Positions 16,251 through 25,987 are shown, counted from the stretch's first letter. The stretch: 56,488 nucleotides of DNA from an uncultured Campylobacter sp. (GCF_947255105.1 NZ_CAMYFP010000009.1:1-56488), one strand, 5' to 3'. Notes: a model not told the origin generated them from the letters alone. Translations and numbers: made by a program.

Positions 16251-17684
16251 TCAATTTCCTGCTTGAATTGCACTAATTAGCACTGTATTTACGATATCTT
16301 CTACGCTCGCACCTCTACTTAAGTCATTTACTGGTTTTTTTAGTCCTTGCAAAATCGGTCCCATTGCAATGCTTCCTGTTAGTCTTTGAACTGCTTTATA
16401 GGTGATATTTCCTGAGTTTAGATCTGGAAAGACAAAGGTATTTGTTTTGCCTGCTACTTTTGAATTTGGCATTTTTTTCTTCGCTACTTTTTCATCAATT
16501 GCAGCATCAAATTGAAGTGGTCCATCAACATTTTCGCCCAAACTCTCTTTTGCTAAATTTAAAGCCTCTTTTACTTTATCAACACTTTTTCCCTTGCCAC
16601 TTTCACCAGTTGAGTAGCTAAGAAGTGCGATTTTAGGCTCAATACCAAAAGATTTTGCTGTAGATGATAAAGATATGGCAATATCACAAAGCTCTTTAGC
16701 AGTTGGCTCAGGCACCACAGCGCAATCCCCAAAAACTAAAACCTCATCTTCTAAACACATTAAAAAAGCCCCACTAACTGTTGAAATTCCCTCTTTTGTC
16801 TTAATAAGTTGTAAAGCAGGGCGGATAGTATCAGCCGTAGTTCCAACAGCACCACTTATCATAGCATCAGCTTTTCCGACTAAAACAAGCATTGTTGCAA
16901 AGTAGTTTTTATCAAGCATAATTTTTTTTGCATCTTCTAAATTTATGCCTTTATGTTTTCTAAGCTCATAAAATTTATTTACAAACTCATCTAAAAGTTC
17001 GCTTTTTAAAGGGTTGATAATTGTTGCTTTTGAGAGGTTTAACTTTAAATTTTTTGCTTTTTTATCTATATCATCAGGCTCACCTAGTAAAATGACATTT
17101 ACAGCCTCTTTTTTAAGCAAAATATCAGATGCTTTTAAAATTCTCTCATCTTCGCTTTCGGGTAAAACTACGGTTTTTAAATTTGATTTCGCTTTTTTAT
17201 AAAGTTCGTATTCAAATTTAATTGGAGTCTTAAAATTTGTTTTTGCATTTTCTAACTCATCAAAGAAAATTTGTGGCTTTTTTTCCAACTCATCAAAAGA
17301 GCTAAACTTATCTCCAAAACTCAAACCCTTGTCTGTAAAATTGGCAAAGTGCTCTATCTCTTTTTTGCTTGAAAAGTCGGCTAATATGGCTAAATTTAGA
17401 TCTTTTGCCAAAGAGATATGAAATTTATCTTTTTGTCCTAAAACTATGATGAAATCGAACTTTTGCGATAGCTCTTCATATTTTTTTATGCAGTTAAATT
17501 TCAACTCTTTTTCATCGGTATTTTCAAATTCAACTTCGCTGTTGCAACAAAAAGCCATAGCTTCATCTCTTTTTAAAGGAGAAAATAGCGCTACTTCAAA
17601 CTTTTTGCTAACTATCTTTTTTATGGTAGTAACAATCTTAAAATCATCATCTTTTGTATCTAAAATAAACAGCCCTTGACTCAT
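16251..17684 (-). CDS. pta: Phosphate acetyltransferase
   Basis: Exchanges acetyl-CoA and phosphate to acetyl phosphate. The 477-residue protein has an N-terminal regulatory-type domain shortened relative to the 700-residue enterobacterial enzyme, then the PTA catalytic domain from about residue 155: VVLPESEDERILKA, DAMISGAVGTTADTIRPAL, CAVVPEPTAKELCDIA, LLSYSTGESGKG and FVFPDLNSGNITYKAVQR. A GGAGC ribosome site precedes ATG 17684. Transcribed with ackA, divergent from the molybdopterin reductase. Confidence 0.96.
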   Translation of the reverse strand: MSQGLFILDTKDDDFKIVTTIKKIVSKKFEVALFSPLKRDEAMAFCCNSEVEFENTDEKELKFNCIKKYEELSQKFDFIIVLGQKDKFHISLAKDLNLAILADFSSKKEIEHFANFTDKGLSFGDKFSSFDELEKKPQIFFDELENAKTNFKTPIKFEYELYKKAKSNLKTVVLPESEDERILKASDILLKKEAVNVILLGEPDDIDKKAKNLKLNLSKATIINPLKSELLDEFVNKFYELRKHKGINLEDAKKIMLDKNYFATMLVLVGKADAMISGAVGTTADTIRPALQLIKTKEGISTVSGAFLMCLEDEVLVFGDCAVVPEPTAKELCDIAISLSSTAKSFGIEPKIALLSYSTGESGKGKSVDKVKEALNLAKESLGENVDGPLQFDAAIDEKVAKKKMPNSKVAGKTNTFVFPDLNSGNITYKAVQRLTGSIAMGPILQGLKKPVNDLSRGASVEDIVNTVLISAIQAGN

Positions 17685-17902
17685 AAAAGCTCCTTTTGGC
17701 GGTGGTTTATTGTCTAAATTTATCTAATAAATTTGGTCTAAATTATAACATAGTTTTAGCCCAAAACTCTTTTTAGCTCTGTTTTTAGCTGAAATTTAGA
17801 CCCTTTTAGAGAAATTTACAATATAACTATAATATATTTTGTAAGTTTTAAATTTATACAATCAATTTAAAACAGCTGCTATTGTTAAATCTATTATTTT
17901 GT

Positions 17903-17908
17903 TATAAT
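17903..17908 (+). promoter_or_regulatory. Likely -10 element for the molybdopterin reductase
   Basis: TATAAT preceded by TTTTG sits 41 bases before ATG 17949 in the 264-base divergent region between pta and the reductase. No strong -35 is visible, which is usual for Campylobacter sigma-70 promoters. Confidence 0.5.
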
Positions 17909-17948
17909 CTAGTTCAAAATTATTATTTATATTCAAAAATAAGATGAA

Positions 17949-20342
17949 ATGAACAAAGGCAGAAGGGACTTTTTAAAAAAAGTTGGCGGAGCTGGCGTTG
18001 TGCTCTCCTCAACTCAACTTTTAGCCAAAAGTGAAAAGTTAAGGTCCATTCCAACAGCTTCAAACGTTGGAGCGTTTTACGCAGATGTCGATGAGAGTGG
18101 CAAAATTGTAAAGATTAGACCGCAAATTTCAGACAAAGATCCAAAAGTTCCATGGAGCGAGGCGTGGATAGATAGAGTTTATAGCGATACAAGAGTTAAA
18201 TATCCATGTGTTAGAAAAAGCTATCTTGAAGCAAAAGGCATAAAAGCAAACTCAAAGCCTGAACTTCGTGGCAAAGAAGAGTTTATAAGAGTTAGTTGGG
18301 ATGATGCAATTAAGCTAATTTTGGATAAACTTCAAAGCGTAAAGCCTGATGAAATTTACAATGCTAGTTATGGCGGCTGGGGACATCCAGGACTTCTTCA
18401 TAACTGCTCTGCAACTACGGGAAGATTTTTTAATACCGTTATTGGTGGGGCAGTTACAATGGACGGCGAGCATAGTAATGGTGCAGCTGGAAAGGTAAAT
18501 ACTACTATAGTTGGCGACTTGGAGGTTTATTCACTTCAAACTGCTCACGAAGTTATTTTGGAAAACACACAAGTTTATGTTATGTGGGGAGCCGATATCC
18601 TAAAGTGCAATCAAATAGACTTTAAAGTTGCAAATCGTGGAAACAATCCTTATTATGACAAATATGCAAAGTCAAACATCAAATTTATAACGATTGATCC
18701 GCAATATACTCCTATTGCTAAAAAACTAAGTGCCCAGTGGATAAAAATACGTCCAAATACCGATGTTGCCTTAATGCTTGGTATGATGCACTATCTCTAT
18801 ACTTCAAATCAATATGATAAAGACTTTATTGAAAAATATACTTACGGGTTTGATAAATTCTTGCCTTATCTGCTTGGAAAAACAGAAGATATGGTTGAGA
18901 AAACTCCATCTTGGGCAAGTAAAATCACAGGAATTGATGAAAAAGTTATCAAGTCTTTGGCTGATACTTTTGTAAAAAATATTTTTGGCTGGAAACTGGG
19001 CTATGCAAAGAGCACAATTTGGCGAGCAAGCTGACTGGACTTTGATGGTGCTTGCTTCATTTATCGGTCAAGTTGGACTTCCTGGTGGAGGATTTGGCTT
19101 TTCTATGCACTACACAGGTGGCGGGCAGGCATCAAGTGGCGTTATGTTACCTGGTGGTCTTGCTCAAGGTAAAAATAAAGTAAGAGTTAAAATTCCAGCC
19201 TCAAGAGTAAGCGATGCCATACTAAATCCTGGCAAAAAAATCAAATTTAAGGGCGAGGAGATGATCTATCCAAACATTAAGATTTTCTATAATGTTGGTT
19301 GCAATACCTTAGGTCATCAACCAGACTCAAACAGCTTAATAAAAGCTCTAAGAACGCTTGATACTGTGATAGTTCATGAGCCTTGGTGGACACCCCAACT
19401 GCCAAGATGGCAGATATCGTTTTGCCTTCAACTACAACACTTGAAAGAGATGATATAAGTTATGGTGGAAGCTACTCTCAAGACTATGTTTATGCTATGA
19501 AAAAAGTTATCGAGCCACTATATGAGTCGCGAAATGACTACGATGTTTTTGAAGAGATGGCAAAAATAGTAGGCGATAGAGAGTGGAGAAGATTTACAGG
19601 TGGTGGAAAGACAAAAGAAGAGAGGATAAAAAACTTCTATGAAAGAAGCGATTGTCCAAACTATATGGAATTTGATGAGTTTTGGAAAAAGGGCTATGTT
19701 CATTTTGAGCCATCAGAAGATGCATATAAATATGTCCGCCATAGCGATTTTAGAAAAGATCCTATCAACAATAGACTTAGAACTGAAACTGGAAAGATTC
19801 AAATTTACTCAGATAAATTTGCAAGTTATAAGCTAGATGATTTTAAAGGTCATCCTATTTGGCAAGAGCCAACTGAGTGGCTTGGCAATAGCAAAGCGGT
19901 TGCTAAGTTTCCATTTCATGTATTAAGTCCTCACCCAACTTACAGAATTCACTCACAGCTTGATAACTGCTTTGTAAGAAAGCTCTATAAAGTTGGCAAT
20001 AGAGAGCCTGTTATGATAAATAGCGACGATGCCCTAAAACTTGGCATAAAAGATGGCGATACTGTTGAAGTCTTTAACGATAGAGGTGCTGTTCTTGCAG
20101 GTGCTGTTGTGACTAAAGATATTATGAGTGGCGTTATATCAATACAAGAGGGTGTTTGGTATGATCCTGAAGATGAGAGCGAAAAAAGGTGCAACGCAGG
20201 GCATGTCAATGTCCTAACCACCAACACTTCAACATCATCTATGGCTCAAGCAACTGCTGTAAATAGTTCGCTTGCAAATATCAAAAAAGTCGATGTTAAA
20301 CCATATGGCGGCATAAAAGCGGCTGTTGTAAAGGAGATGTAG
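17949..20342 (+). pseudogene. TorA/BisC-like periplasmic molybdopterin reductase with two compensating frameshifts
   Basis: TMAO/DMSO/biotin-sulfoxide-type reductase with bis-MGD cofactor. The Tat signal (GRRDFLKKVGGAGVVLSS) shows export. There is no N-terminal 4Fe-4S Cys cluster, and NASYGGWGHPG near residue 136 supplies the serine position expected of the TorA subgroup. Three reading frames join: 17949 to ~18980 in frame, then ~18985 to ~19393 shifted by +1, then back to the first frame until 20342. The first break is at the A6 or T5 runs (18975-18980, 18983-18987), with one extra base; the second is at the C4 run 19393-19396, with one base missing. The middle frame is still family-like (LAGNWAMQRAQFGEQ; LPGGGFGFSMHYTGGG). 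Either two sequencing errors or an inactive gene. It partners the following cytochrome, as in the Cj0264c/Cj0265c pair. Confidence 0.88.
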
Positions 20343-20890
20343 TGAAAAAACTTTTATTTTTAGTAGCTTTAGTTACATTTGGATTTGGTAAAAATATGTG
20401 GGTTTATAACATCAAAACAGATCTTATAGACCCAAAAACAAAAGAGGTAGTAGGGCAAATTTACGAAGGAACACCAGTAAATGTTATAGAAAACAGCGGC
20501 GAGTTCTCTTTGATAGAGGTAAATGGGGAAATTTCAAATCTTGATGAGAAAGTTTTAGTCTATAAAAATGACGATACAACGCAAATGCCACTTGTTAGCT
20601 TTTTTGATTTGAAAGAGGGCAAGGCTATCAAGGATAGTAAATTTTTGATAAAAAGTAGCGATTTGATAGATAGAGAGTATCCATCTTGGGAAGAGGTTGA
20701 GCTGATCTACTACGATACTTGTACCAACTGTCACGCAGGACATCACCCAGCTGAACATCTAATGAATGAGTGGGATGCATATCTATCAGCTATGCAGTAT
20801 TTTGCAAAGATAAATGATGAGGAAAAAGCTAGAATTTTGAGATTTTTAGAAGCTCATGCAAAAGATGGCTTTGCAAAAGAGGAAGAGTAG
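20342..20890 (+). CDS. Periplasmic monohaem cytochrome c, electron donor to the reductase
   Basis: A 182-residue protein that starts with GTG overlapping the reductase stop by one base. It has a signal peptide (MKKLLFLVALVTFGFG), an SH3-like beta-rich middle part (VNVIENSGEFSLIEVNG), and one haem-binding CTNCH near residue 128, with HHPAEHL following. It corresponds to the Cj0265c-type subunit that passes electrons from the quinol pool to the TorA-like enzyme. Intact even though its partner is frameshifted. Confidence 0.88.
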   Translation: MKKLLFLVALVTFGFGKNMWVYNIKTDLIDPKTKEVVGQIYEGTPVNVIENSGEFSLIEVNGEISNLDEKVLVYKNDDTTQMPLVSFFDLKEGKAIKDSKFLIKSSDLIDREYPSWEEVELIYYDTCTNCHAGHHPAEHLMNEWDAYLSAMQYFAKINDEEKARILRFLEAHAKDGFAKEEE

Positions 20891-20901
20891 GGCAGTTAAA
20901 A

Positions 20902-20925
20902 TAGGTAGCTAAATTTAGCTACCTA
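20902..20925. terminator. Bidirectional hairpin between convergent genes
   Basis: A perfect 24-base palindrome (TAGGTAGCTAAA and its complement) lies between the cytochrome stop (20890, plus) and the amidohydrolase stop (20931, minus). No long T-run; probably serves both strands. Confidence 0.6.
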
Positions 20926-20930
20926 CCTAG

Positions 20931-22298
20931 TTAGACAATATATGTTTTTAGCCCAAATTCTTTGGCTATTTTCTCTCCTTTTTCTGTAGTTATTAGAGTT
21001 GATGGAAGTTTATGTATCTTGCCATTTTCTAAGCAGAGATTGCCACCTATAAAACTCATAGTTGGCACTTTTTTCTCCATATCTATGATGGTTATATCAG
21101 CGTCATTGCCAACTTTTAAACTTCCTTTTGTCTTTAAAGAGAGTCTTTTGGCAGGGTTAAAACTTGTCTTTAGGACAAATTCTTTTAGACTCAAACCGCC
21201 AAGCTCTACTAGTGCAAGTCCAGATGGAACGATAACATTGCGCGGAATGCCGCCACCATCGGTGCTTATAGCATCTACTATAAATTTATTGTTGCTATCT
21301 TTTTTGGTAGCTATCAAGACTCGCGGAACTATTGGATTGACAACAAAACTAACTGTTGCGTCTGTATTTTTTGAAAGCCAATACCTAACTCCGCTCTCTC
21401 CGCACTCAAGCACATTTATATCGCCCTTAGCAACATTTACAAAGGCAACACCTTTTAATATCGCCTCTCTTAATCCATCTTTGCTACACTCAAATCCAGC
21501 ATTTTTTAGACAGGTGGCAGTTACATTGCTTCCAGGGAGATTGTTGATTATCTCTGCGCTAGTGCCATTTAGTGGTGAAAGATAGGATTCGCTAAAGATA
21601 TTTGGGGATTTTGCAAGCTTGTCTAGTAGTGTCTTTGCTTCATCTATTGAGTCTTTTATGGCGCCTCTACAGTAGGCATTGATGTGTGCTAGATGTAGTG
21701 GCCTATTTTTGGCAAGTTCTATTGCCTCCAATGCGCCATTTAAATTTGAACCATTTTTTGTGCTTCCTGCGTGAAATGCTATATAGGCACCCAAGCTATC
21801 GCCAACTTCTATGGCTCTATCTATCGCCTCTGTAGTTAATGGATAGTGTCCGCCAAGAAGTTTTACTCCAATACCGCCATCACTCAAAACTCGCTCATAA
21901 AGCTCTTTTAACTCCGCTTTGCTTGGATTGTCGTTTTTTACTGTGTGAGCTGGTCTTACATATTCTAGAGTTGCTAAGTTTATACCACAACCATAATCTC
22001 TTAAAAGTTCCAAAGTTCCTTTTGCAGGACCTGCCATATCAAGGGCAGTTGTAACGCCACTAAGCGCTAGCATTTTATGAGCATATTTTCCACCAAGCCA
22101 AGGCGATGCGTGTATGTGAGTATCGATAATGCCTGGCACACAGAGCTTACCATCTAGCCTAAAAATCTCTTTTGCCTCTCTTATCTCTTTGGATATCTCT
22201 GCTATTTTTCCGCCATCTATGGCAACATCACAGATCTCATCTACGTCAAGCTCATAATCCACAAGCCTGACATTTTTTAAAACTTTGTCGTATTTCAA
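20931..22298 (-). CDS. Amidohydrolase of the hydantoinase/dihydroorotase superfamily
   Basis: A zinc-dependent hydrolase of 455 residues with unknown substrate. Visible metal motifs: DTHIHAS near 59 (HxH), GVKLLGG near 145 (metal-bridging Lys position), AFHAGST near 174, LAHINAY near 203 and DAISTDGGG near 342 (Asp). The start is TTG 22298, six bases after a strong GGAGG; no ATG fits. It lies about 30 bases after the hydF remnant, in the same orientation as the hydrogenase operon, so it may once have been the last gene of that operon. A role there is conjecture. No disruption. Confidence 0.8.
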   Translation of the reverse strand: MKYDKVLKNVRLVDYELDVDEICDVAIDGGKIAEISKEIREAKEIFRLDGKLCVPGIIDTHIHASPWLGGKYAHKMLALSGVTTALDMAGPAKGTLELLRDYGCGINLATLEYVRPAHTVKNDNPSKAELKELYERVLSDGGIGVKLLGGHYPLTTEAIDRAIEVGDSLGAYIAFHAGSTKNGSNLNGALEAIELAKNRPLHLAHINAYCRGAIKDSIDEAKTLLDKLAKSPNIFSESYLSPLNGTSAEIINNLPGSNVTATCLKNAGFECSKDGLREAILKGVAFVNVAKGDINVLECGESGVRYWLSKNTDATVSFVVNPIVPRVLIATKKDSNNKFIVDAISTDGGGIPRNVIVPSGLALVELGGLSLKEFVLKTSFNPAKRLSLKTKGSLKVGNDADITIIDMEKKVPTMSFIGGNLCLENGKIHKLPSTLITTEKGEKIAKEFGLKTYIV

Positions 22299-22329
22299 AT
22301 TTGCCTCCTTATTAAAATTTAAACTTATT

Positions 22330-23055
22330 ATAGCTAAGAGAGCCTTTTAAACCTACCTAAATATTTCAGTCACTCTATCAGTCTTTGAGATAAGCACTTC
22401 AAAATTTGTCATATAAACGTCTCTATTTTTTTGGCATTTGTTTGGCGAGTTGTCATTGCTTTTTGAGTTATCATACAGCCGCTACAATATATAAAGAGCG
22501 TATCTGTCGATATCTTTTAAATTTTTAGAGTGGCTTATATCTGGCTTTAAAAATTGGAATTTTATCTATGGCAATATCGCCCTTTTTTCTTGTCATAATT
22601 ATAGAAAAGGTTGTAATTTTGAGCTCTTTTGGTGAGTTTGTAAAAGTGAGTTTATGTTGCAATTTGAGATATAAGTGTTTGAATAGTGGTCTAATGGCAG
22701 TTATTTGTGGCAGTATAAGGCGACCTTTTGGGGACGAGGCATCTATTGGAGTATAAGATAACTAACTCATCTTTTGACAATATTCCATCAAAAAGTAGCT
22801 TTTCTTTGGTAATTGTTGTAGAAAGGCTTTGAATTTCATCATAAATTTTTATAAATTTCATCACTTGCTAAATTTAAACAGACTTTATGCTTGCTAAATT
22901 TATCCAACTCATCAAGCAGTTTTTTTGCGGCTTTTCATCTATTTTTCTGTTTATGGCAAATAAAATTGGTGTTTTTTGGCTCTTAATCTTATAAAAAGCT
23001 TTTCATTGTAGGAGTTGTTCTTTAGTAAGAGTTTTAACTCATCGTCTAATAACCC
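22330..23055 (-). pseudogene. hydF: Decayed hydF, [FeFe]-hydrogenase maturation GTPase
   Basis: In minus-strand sense, fragments in three frames read in family order: PILFAINRKIDEKPQ (end of the GTPase domain), LLDELDKFSKHKVCLNLAS, LFDGILSKDELVILYSN, then DASSPKGRLILPQITAIRP (22703-22745), TTFSIIMTRKKGDI, and finally YCSGCMITQKAM at about 22470-22490, which is the C-terminal CxxC that binds the HydF iron-sulfur cluster. Several frameshifts and stops separate them, and the N-terminal P loop and most of the GTPase domain are absent. The upstream end abuts the hydG remnant with no room for the missing part, so a deletion fused the two. The gene cannot make a working HydF. Confidence 0.85.
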
Positions 23056-23572
23056 TGTATTCATCTTCAAACATCGGCTCAGCATTGATATTTATTCTTC
23101 TAATGTTGCTTTTGTCTTTGGAGATGTTATAAATTTCTATAACAAGTTTTTGCTATGTAGTTGCGATCGCTTCTTGGATGCTCTCCATAAACCGCTATAA
23201 GACGTTTTTGACCGCTATCAAGCAGTGCGCCAATCTCACTCTCTATCTCATTACTTTTTAAAATTTTTCTAGATAGTGAGCTATTGGATGACTTAAAACC
23301 GCTATGTTTGCAGTTATTTACACATGGACTAGAGATATAGATAGGACAAAAAGGGCGCATAAACCTACTCTTTATATAGGCTACTGCCTTGAAAATCCTC
23401 TCATCAAGCTCTTTGTCTTTGTTGTTTAGAAGAGTGGCTGTCTCTTCTAAACTAAGCACTATATGCGGCTCTCTTTTGCCTTTTGTATAGTTTCTAAAAC
23501 TTAATTGTTGGTAGGATTTTGAGTTTTTGTAAAATCTCTTCTATTTTTTTTCTTATCTACAAAATTCTCCAT
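23055..23572 (-). pseudogene. hydG: Decayed and truncated hydG, [FeFe]-hydrogenase maturase
   Basis: HydG is the radical-SAM tyrosine lyase that makes CO and cyanide for the H-cluster. From ATG 23572 the remnant reads MENFVDKKK, then after small frameshifts LSLEETATLLNNKDKELDER, PIYISSPCVNNCKHSGF, GQKRLIAVYGEHPRSDRNYIA (23127-23459), and, one frameshift later, KLVIEIYNISKDKSN and RRININAEPMFEDEYR. The SAM-cluster motif CxxxCxxC should read C-V-N-N-C-x-x-C; here the last Cys is Ser. The remaining two thirds of the protein are gone. With a lost cluster ligand, frameshifts and a truncation, it is a pseudogene. Confidence 0.88.
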
Positions 23573-23615
23573 TGGCACTCTTTTTCCCACTGCCTAATCC
23601 TCTCTAATCTTTGTC

Positions 23616-24281
23616 CTATATCTTTTCAGTTTTTACCAAATCTTGCTCTACCCATTTTGGTGAGTGCTCTTTGGCAGTATCCATTGGAACTTCGCCATTG
23701 CCAAACATAGCTTTAAAATCGTCCATATTTAAAAGTGCCATCGGCAAATGTCCAAACAACGCTACAGCTGTAGCAATTATCGAGCCCCAAACGTGTAGAT
23801 AAAACATAAAGACCATGGTATTTTTTCCAACAACTGGAGCAAGTACAAACAAAATCCAACCAGATACAATAAGTGCAAATATCATAAAGATAAAAAATAG
23901 ATAAGTTCCTTTTTGACCTGCATTAAATCTACCTTGTGGCGCGACCTCTTCAGGTCCAAAATTTATATTCAAGATCTTTTTTGGATATCCACCAAAATTT
24001 TTAAACCAAGCTATTGTATCCTTGTCCCAAATGAGTAAATTTCTCATCATAAGGAAAAATCTATCGAAGTTCAATAAAACAAATCCTACAAAATTTACTG
24101 TAAATAGGGCGCCAACCCAGATGTGTAAATCCATCCAAAATTTAACACTACTTACATCTATCAACTTAAAATAGACAATTATCCCACTAAAAGCTAAAAC
24201 TAGCCAAGTGACCATATTTACAAAGTGAAATACACGCTCGCTTAGTGGAAATTTTAAAACTTTATCTTCTACAGTTTTCAT
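23616..24281 (-). CDS. Cytochrome b membrane anchor of the periplasmic hydrogenase
   Basis: A 221-residue integral membrane protein with four hydrophobic segments (about 20-40, 50-75, 126-150, 165-185) and histidines in or near them (VFHFVNM, DLHIWVG, YLHVWGS, GHLPMA) suited to bind two b haems. This is the plan of the FdnI/HydC family that couples periplasmic hydrogenase to the menaquinone pool. It follows the small subunit gene by 15 bases in the operon. Confidence 0.88.
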   Translation of the reverse strand: MKTVEDKVLKFPLSERVFHFVNMVTWLVLAFSGIIVYFKLIDVSSVKFWMDLHIWVGALFTVNFVGFVLLNFDRFFLMMRNLLIWDKDTIAWFKNFGGYPKKILNINFGPEEVAPQGRFNAGQKGTYLFFIFMIFALIVSGWILFVLAPVVGKNTMVFMFYLHVWGSIIATAVALFGHLPMALLNMDDFKAMFGNGEVPMDTAKEHSPKWVEQDLVKTEKI

Positions 24282-24296
24282 TGATATCTCCTAAAT

Positions 24297-24620
24297 TTAT
24301 ACTAAGTTTGCTCTATCGACATAGACATCTGTATGCAAAAGCTCATGTGCTACTTTGCCCATAGGTTCGGTGTTTAGATCTCTATATGCCTTAAAAGCAC
24401 TTGGATTGTTGTGCGATGCAGTTAGCTTTACCTTTTGAAGTCTTTTATCATCATTATATAATCCTTCTTGGCGCATTGAGATGTAGGATTTTCTCTTTTT
24501 TACTATATCAGTAATGGCATAGCCAGTTACTGCAATAATAGAAACTCCAATGCCTGCAACCTTTAGAAAATCTCTTCTGTTTATTATGCTACTAACTTTT
24601 TTCTCAACATATTTTGCCAT
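24297..24620 (-). CDS. hydB: [FeFe]-hydrogenase small subunit with Tat signal
   Basis: A 107-residue protein: Tat signal INRRDFLKVAGIGVSIIAV near 13-31, then a helical region matching the iron-hydrogenase small-subunit domain (RQEGLYNDDKRLQK, SHNNPSAFKAYRDL, HELLHTDVY). In Desulfovibrio-type periplasmic enzymes this subunit wraps the large subunit and carries the export signal for both, which explains the lack of a signal on the large subunit here. It starts 12 bases after hydA. Confidence 0.9.
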   Translation of the reverse strand: MAKYVEKKVSSIINRRDFLKVAGIGVSIIAVTGYAITDIVKKRKSYISMRQEGLYNDDKRLQKVKLTASHNNPSAFKAYRDLNTEPMGKVAHELLHTDVYVDRANLV

Positions 24621-24631
24621 CTTCTATCCTT

Positions 24632-25987
24632 TCAAGCTCTTAATGGAAGTGGTAAAAGTGGATGTAACCACGATGTTCCCATGTTTCTAACAGGCTGTCC
24701 GCCACCATTGACACAGCCACCAGGACAGGTCATAACCTCTATAAAATGATATTTATGTTTGTCACTAATCAATCTTCTTGCTATCTCATTGACATTTTTA
24801 GAAGCGCCATTTACAACAGCTATCTTTAGCTCTATTATTTTGCCACCATAATCTTTTAGAGGGATTGGAATAACGGCTTCAACAATATCATTGCCATATC
24901 CTCTTACTGGTGTAAGTTCAGGATCTCTTAACTCTTCGCCGCTTAAGATAAAATAAGCAGTTCTTAAAGCCGCCTCCATAACTCCACCGCTATTGCCAAA
25001 GATAGTTCCACCACCACTATAGACATTCATAACGTCTTCTTCGCACTCATCAGACATCTCTAGCGGATTGATACCTTTTTTCTTTAGGATAGTTGCAATT
25101 TCTCTTGCCGTAAGAACTGCATCTATATCTGGAAAACTTGGTGTATCACTTGGAATCTCTCCATTTTCAACTAAAAATTTCCAAGCTGAGTTAAACTCAG
25201 GTCGGCTAGCCTCAAAAATCTTAGCAGTGCAAGGTGTTACTGGTACCATATAGACAGATCTTGGATCTACTTTCCATACATGTTTTGCAGCCCAAGCTTT
25301 AGCTAGTGGTCCGCCCATTTGGATAGGGGATTTTGCACCTGAAAGATGTGGCAGAAGTTCGGTATGAAAAATCTCAGCATTTCTAACCCACGCAGGACAG
25401 CAACTTGTAAAGTGCGGAAATGGATGATCTGCTAGATGCTCCAAATCAGCCGAACGCTCACCAAGTAGCCAGTATTTTATCTTTTTGATAAGTTCTGTTC
25501 CCTCTTCAAGTATGGTATGATCAGCGGCAAAATTTACATCATAAAGATGAAAACCAGCCTTTTTGAAAGCATTATACATCTTGTTTATAGTAACACTTCC
25601 AGGTTTCTCACCAAATTCCTCAGCCAAAGCAACTCTAGTTGCAGGTGATGGATGTGCTACAACAAAACTATTAGGATCGTCAAGTTTTTCTATAACAGTA
25701 TCTACAAAACTCATCTGCTCAATTGCACCAAAAGGGCAATTTATTAGGCATTGACCGCAAAAAACACACATATTATCATCAATAGAGTGTGCAACTCCAA
25801 GGCTTCCAACTATCGCATCTGTTGGGCAAAAAGCGTTACAGGTATTACAGCCAACACAGTTGTCTTGATTGATTTTTATAATGCCTCTAAGCTCACCTTT
25901 TCTAAAAGTTCCCTCAAACTTAGCATCGCCACCCCAAGCATTGGCAGGCGGACTAAAAGTTTTTATATGAGAAACTGATCCATTCAT
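24632..25987 (-). CDS. hydA: [FeFe]-hydrogenase large subunit, Desulfovibrio periplasmic type
   Basis: Catalytic subunit that interconverts H2 with protons and electrons. The 451-residue protein has two 4Fe-4S clusters (CVGCNTCNAFCP near 43, CVFCGQCLINCP near 74) and all three H-cluster motifs: FTSCCPAWVRN near 193, TPCTAKIFEASRPE near 250, and EVMTCPGGCVNGGG near 421. The four Cys ligands are in place. A GGAGG ribosome site precedes ATG 25987. It has no signal peptide; export would be with the small subunit via Tat. The structural gene looks intact while hydG and hydF just downstream are wrecked, so activity depends on maturases elsewhere. Confidence 0.95.
   Translation of the reverse strand: MNGSVSHIKTFSPPANAWGGDAKFEGTFRKGELRGIIKINQDNCVGCNTCNAFCPTDAIVGSLGVAHSIDDNMCVFCGQCLINCPFGAIEQMSFVDTVIEKLDDPNSFVVAHPSPATRVALAEEFGEKPGSVTINKMYNAFKKAGFHLYDVNFAADHTILEEGTELIKKIKYWLLGERSADLEHLADHPFPHFTSCCPAWVRNAEIFHTELLPHLSGAKSPIQMGGPLAKAWAAKHVWKVDPRSVYMVPVTPCTAKIFEASRPEFNSAWKFLVENGEIPSDTPSFPDIDAVLTAREIATILKKKGINPLEMSDECEEDVMNVYSGGGTIFGNSGGVMEAALRTAYFILSGEELRDPELTPVRGYGNDIVEAVIPIPLKDYGGKIIELKIAVVNGASKNVNEIARRLISDKHKYHFIEVMTCPGGCVNGGGQPVRNMGTSWLHPLLPLPLRA

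Noticed and set aside
20962..21585. A 207-residue plus-strand gene
   Set aside because: Antisense shadow of the amidohydrolase, whose zinc motifs are all in the minus-strand frame.
22568..23200. Short plus-strand genes in the region after the amidohydrolase
   Set aside because: The minus strand carries recognisable hydF and hydG fragments in order; the plus frames have no family features.
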